A stretch of DNA of 64,000 nt. Source: Mesorhizobium sp. dw_380 (GTDB lineage: Bacteria; Pseudomonadota; Alphaproteobacteria; Rhizobiales; Rhizobiaceae). The translations under genes were made by a program, and so were the position numbers. Below, piece after piece: positions 61,281-64,000 of this stretch. Location of the stretch: assembly GCF_018588885.1 (NCBI RefSeq), contig NZ_JAFFIW010000023.1:35779-99778 (forward strand). The letters are read 5' to 3'. Position 1 is the stretch's first letter; each line of letters begins with the position of its first letter. The notes below the pieces were generated by a model. It did no database searches. It saw only the letters and a list, made by a program, of their open reading frames with translations, and was not told the DNA's origin.

Positions 61281-61356
61281 TGGTGGGCCCGGAGGGACTC
61301 GAACCCCCAACCAAGCGGTTATGAGCCGCCGGCTCTAACCATTGAGCTACAGGCCC
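61281..61356 (-). tRNA. tRNA-Ile2 (CAU anticodon, lysidine type)
   Basis: The minus strand folds as a cloverleaf: acceptor GGGCCTG pairs with CGGGCCC, followed by ACCA encoded in the gene; D arm TAGCTCAATGGTTAGAGC; anticodon loop CTCATAA; T loop GTTCGAGTC. The GCTTGGT after the anticodon stem and the acceptor are like tRNA-Ile2, in which CAU is modified by TilS to read AUA, rather than tRNA-Met. Its 3' end is repeated at 48903. Confidence 0.9.
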
Positions 61357-61489
61357 CACGCGGGCTGGATTAATGTTTTTCGCATCGCGGCACAAGGCTT
61401 TCCCGGCGGGCTTTCGCAGAACGCCCAAATCAACCCATAATTGCGCTCTACGCGACGCCTGCGATTGATCGCAGACCTAGGAGATTTTC

Positions 61490-62200
61490 ATGACCAGACA
61501 TCTTTTGCCGCTCGCGCTCGCCGCTGCAATCGCTTTTCCGGCGATGGCTGGAGCCGCCGACTTGCCGACGCCGCCCCGCATCATTGTTTCGGGTGAAGGC
61601 GAAGCGACCACCCCTCCCGACCTGGCATTGCTGTCGCTCAGCGTCATGCGCGAAGCCAAGACCGCGCGCGCCGCGCTTGACGCCAACAACGACGCCATGG
61701 CCGCCGTGATCGCGGCGATGAAGGCGGCCGGCATCAAGGATCGCGACCTGCAGACCGCGGGCATCCAGATCAACCCGCGCTACAACTACACCAACAAGCC
61801 CGATGGCAGCCAGGAGGCCGAGCTCGTCGCCTATCAGGTGACCAACACGCTCGCCGTGCGGGTGCGCGACATCGACAAGACCGGTGAGATCCTCGACAAG
61901 GCCGTGTCGCTTGGCGTCAACCAGGGTGGCGGCATCTCCTTCACCAACGACAAGCCGGATGCCACCATCACCGAGGCGCGCAAGAAAGCGGTGGCCAACG
62001 CGGTCGCCAAGGCCAAGACTCTCGCGGAAGCCGCCGGCGTGACGATCGGGCGGGTGCTGGAAATCTCCGACCAGAACATCGCCCCGGTGCCGATGGCGAT
62101 CAACGCAAAGGCATTCGATGCCGCCCGGGCCTCAGTGCCGACGCAAGCCGGTGAAAACGCCTACAACGTCCAGGTCACCGTCACCTTCGAGCTGAAGTGA
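61490..62200 (+). CDS. SIMPL domain (DUF541) periplasmic protein
   Basis: 236 residues with signal peptide HLLPLALAAAIAFPAMAGA. SIMPL motifs: RIIVSGEGEATTPPDLALLS, AGIKDRDLQTAGIQINPRYN and GVTIGRVLEIS. AGGAG precedes the ATG. Function is poorly known; E. coli YggE affects oxidative stress. A strong terminator follows. Confidence 0.88.
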   Translation: MTRHLLPLALAAAIAFPAMAGAADLPTPPRIIVSGEGEATTPPDLALLSLSVMREAKTARAALDANNDAMAAVIAAMKAAGIKDRDLQTAGIQINPRYNYTNKPDGSQEAELVAYQVTNTLAVRVRDIDKTGEILDKAVSLGVNQGGGISFTNDKPDATITEARKKAVANAVAKAKTLAEAAGVTIGRVLEISDQNIAPVPMAINAKAFDAARASVPTQAGENAYNVQVTVTFELK

Positions 62201-62260
62201 CGGATCCAGCTATCCGTTGCCTGCCGGCGACGGATGAGCTGCCGTCGATACAATGCACGA

Positions 62261-62295
62261 AAAACCCCGCGGGATCGCTCCCGCGGGGTTTTTTT
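62261..62295 (+). terminator. Rho-independent terminator
   Basis: AACCCCGCGGG and CCCGCGGGGTT form an 11-bp perfect stem with a 6-base loop and a run of seven T. It lies 62 bp after the SIMPL stop. Confidence 0.92.
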
Positions 62296-62332
62296 CCGAG
62301 CCGCACCCGTCCGATGGGAAAGGGGCTCCGCT

Positions 62333-62506
62333 ATCCCCGGCTAATCCTCGCAGAGGATTATGCCGCTGCCGACTTTCCTGAAAGGTCGTGTCTCCCGGCT
62401 AATCCTCGCAGAGGATTATGCCGCTGCCGACCTTCGTGGAGGTTCGTGTCTCCCGGCTGATCCTCTCGGAGGATCATGCCGCCGTTGATCCTCTCAGGAG
62501 GACCAC
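62333..62506. repeat. Three 58-bp tandem repeats, each with a hairpin
   Basis: Units start at 62333, 62391 and 62449. Units 1 and 2 are nearly identical; unit 3 is diverged. Each carries a small palindrome (AATCCTCGCAGAGGATT, or GATCCTCTCGGAGGATC in unit 3), and a half-unit GATCCTCTCAGGAGG follows. It fills the convergent gap before the secreted protein gene, together with the terminator. Confidence 0.8.
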
Positions 62507-62513
62507 GCCTGTC

Positions 62514-62921
62514 TCAGCGATAGATGACCGGGCAACCGCGCTCGTTGGCGAACACGACGACGACGCGGTCGCCATCCTGGCGGCCCATGACCTTGACCGT
62601 GCGGCGACTGACGTCGACGATGCGGGCACGGTAGAGCCCCATGCGCTCGGCCTTATCGAGCGCGCGGTCCGGAGAGCAGCCACGACGCCAGCCGTCGCGG
62701 CGCCAGCCATCGCGGCGCCAGTCGTCGCCGCGCCAGTCGTCGCGACGTTCATCATGGCGATAGTCGCGGCGATAGCCGTCATCGCCGGAATAGACGCCGA
62801 AGCGCGGATCGTTGTTGTTGCCGAAGCCGAGATAGAGGCTGTCGGCATGGGCAGGAATGGCTGCCAGCGTGCCGAGGCCGACCAGGGCCGAGAGGGCTGC
62901 GGTCTTTACCGTGTTGAACAT
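62514..62921 (-). CDS. Secreted hypothetical protein with Asp-Trp-Arg repeats
   Basis: 135 residues. The signal peptide MFNTVKTAALSALVGLGTLA ends near AHA. Mature part: repeated DWRGDDWRRDGWRRDGWRR near residues 62-80, then CSPDRALDKAERMGLYRARI, which is shared by many rhizobial small secreted proteins. Two cysteines could pair. Periplasmic; function unknown. Confidence 0.75.
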   Translation of the reverse strand: MFNTVKTAALSALVGLGTLAAIPAHADSLYLGFGNNNDPRFGVYSGDDGYRRDYRHDERRDDWRGDDWRRDGWRRDGWRRGCSPDRALDKAERMGLYRARIVDVSRRTVKVMGRQDGDRVVVVFANERGCPVIYR

Positions 62922-63092
62922 GGTCTTCTCTCCTTGTTGCGGGCTTGCGCCCGTCCTTTGAACCGATGGTGGGAGAATGCACCAGCCCGTCTGAACCATT
63001 TACGAACTCGCCGTTCATCCGCGGTTCATGTGGCGCGAAAGGGAAATCTTCGCCGGTTTCGACCAATGCGTCCCGGCGCGCCGATAAGAGCC

Positions 63093-63539
63093 TCAGGGCT
63101 CGTCGTCGAGCATATAGTCAAAATAATCTTCCGGCTTGGCCAGCTCGGTCTCGCTCGCCTTGACGCGGCCGCGCATCGAGATGCCGGCCTCGTGCACGGT
63201 CTCGGCACTGCCCGACACCAGCCGATGCCACCAGTAGAGGTCGCGGCCTTCGGCCACCAGCCGGTAGGCGCAGGTGCTGGGCAACCAGCTGATGGTGCGC
63301 ACGTTCTGCGGCGTCAGGCCGACGCAGTCGGGAACGCGCGCCAGCCGGTTGGCATAGTCGCCGCAGCGGCACGTCTGCGCGTCGAACAGCCGGCAGCCGA
63401 CGCTGGTCCAGTAGATTTCGCCGGTATCCTCGTCCTCGAGCTTCGACAGGCAGCATTTGCCGCAGCCGTCGCAAAGCGATTCCCACTCGGCCGGGCTCAT
63501 CTCTTCCAGCGTCTTTGTTTTCCAGAACGGCGTTTCCAT
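63093..63539 (-). CDS. YcgN family cysteine cluster protein (UPF0260)
   Basis: 148 residues. CDGCGKCCLSKLEDEDTGEI near residue 24, CRLFDAQTCRCGDY and VPDCVGL carry the conserved cysteines of the YkgJ/YcgN zinc- or iron-binding family. METPFWKTKTLEEM is the usual start, so ATG 63539 is chosen over the 300-codon frame. Function unknown. Confidence 0.87.
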   Translation of the reverse strand: METPFWKTKTLEEMSPAEWESLCDGCGKCCLSKLEDEDTGEIYWTSVGCRLFDAQTCRCGDYANRLARVPDCVGLTPQNVRTISWLPSTCAYRLVAEGRDLYWWHRLVSGSAETVHEAGISMRGRVKASETELAKPEDYFDYMLDDEP

Positions 63540-63736
63540 TTTGGGGATGTGGCCCCAGCGGACGCTGAGGTCAAGCACCGCGATCGCCGCCAAAGCCGCC
63601 CGACCATAGGAAAAACATGAAGTTGCCTTCAAAACGCCGGTCAATCGTTCTTCGTTGCCGGTAATGCCTGCAAACCGGAACCAATATGGATGATGAAGGT
63701 TTGGGCAGGGATGGGACCCCACAAGGAGAAATTTCG

Positions 63737-64000
63737 ATGAAACGCCAACCACGGATTCTGGCAGGCACTGCACTTGGCCTGCTGATGGCATCCGCGCCGT
63801 TAGGCGCATCCCCGCTTCAGGGAAGTGCCGCGTTCGGCCCCATGCAACGCGGCGCCGTGCCGTTGATCCTGGCCCAGGCGGCCTGCGCCGAGGGCGAATC
63901 GGCCGAAGCCTGCGCGCAGAAGCAGGGCGAGCAGAAGCCCGAGCGCAAGAAGCAACAGCAGACCGAGCAGGCGCCGGCCGAGGAACAGCAGCCACGCAGG
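63737..64000 (+). CDS. Secreted or membrane protein, N-terminal part
   Basis: Open to the window end (88 residues seen). AAGGAG lies 8 bp before ATG 63737. The N-terminus RILAGTALGLLMASAPLGAS is a signal peptide. A Gln/Glu/Lys-rich low-complexity stretch (KPERKKQQQTEQAPAEEQQP) begins near residue 68. OmpA-family proteins of Mesorhizobium can have such linkers, but the domain that would prove it lies outside. Confidence 0.6.
   Translation, partial: MKRQPRILAGTALGLLMASAPLGASPLQGSAAFGPMQRGAVPLILAQAACAEGESAEACAQKQGEQKPERKKQQQTEQAPAEEQQPRR

Noticed and set aside
61281..61356. tRNA-Met call from the CAU anticodon
   Set aside because: The anticodon-stem flank and acceptor sequence resemble tRNA-Ile2, in which CAU is modified to read AUA.
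62333..62506. Possible CRISPR array
   Set aside because: Units are contiguous 58-bp tandem repeats without distinct spacers, and no cas genes are present.

Overview
The window looks like chromosomal DNA of a high-GC alphaproteobacterium of the Rhizobiales, most likely Mesorhizobium or a close relative. This is inferred from gene content (DUF6496, DUF1127, SPW-repeat and YcgN proteins, a dmeR-dmeF pair, several sugar ABC and surface-polysaccharide genes) and from two kinds of palindromic intergenic repeat that I associate with rhizobial genomes. No database search was possible, so species and product names rest on motif recognition.

Layout. 1-6.4 kb: end of a thiotemplate operon (NRPS-like A-PCP-TE end, NadE-like synthetase, AsnB-type amidotransferase, acyl-CoA/ACP ligase, acyl carrier protein). 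6.5-14.4 kb: small stress or housekeeping genes (PrmC-like methyltransferase, DUF6496, CBS, SPW, quinone oxidoreductase, NDUFA9-like, MFS). 14.5-15.8 kb: dmeR-dmeF metal efflux. 16-23 kb: an arabinoside uptake and hydrolysis operon (GH51 arabinofuranosidase, ABC importer, HTH regulator, candidate operators). 24.4-32.4 kb: a tightly coupled surface-glycan operon with four glycosyltransferase proteins, one of them a fusion of glycosyltransferase, NodS-like methyltransferase and NodB-like deacetylase, plus an ABC exporter. 32.4-38.1 kb: a PaoABC-type periplasmic molybdenum aldehyde oxidoreductase with a Tat-signal SnoaL-like protein inserted, and an AraC regulator. 38.4-40.3 kb: galE and a UDP-glucuronate decarboxylase.

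40.4-48.9 kb is a worn accessory stretch: a frameshifted hypothetical gene, a TetR-VOC pair, a frameshifted GFA-like gene, a deleted sigma-factor remnant, DHFR-like, DUF1127, hydrolase, oxidoreductase and GST genes, and an inverted partial duplication. 48.9-61.3 kb is bounded by a direct repeat of the 3' end of a tRNA-Ile2(CAU) gene and looks like an integrated island without its integrase. It carries an autotransporter lacking a signal peptide and an uncharacterised catabolic cluster: a fused B12-dependent diol dehydratase with its small subunit, isochorismatase-like hydrolase, APC permease, two SDRs, an APH-type kinase and a class III PLP enzyme. 61.3-64 kb returns to core-like genes (tRNA, SIMPL protein, secreted protein, YcgN).

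The most promising candidate for an undescribed system is the diol dehydratase cluster. Its catalytic residues look conserved, but two substrate-pocket positions differ from propanediol dehydratase and the kinase/PLP-enzyme pair suggests an amino-alcohol substrate. The fused glycosyltransferase-NodS-NodB protein is the second.
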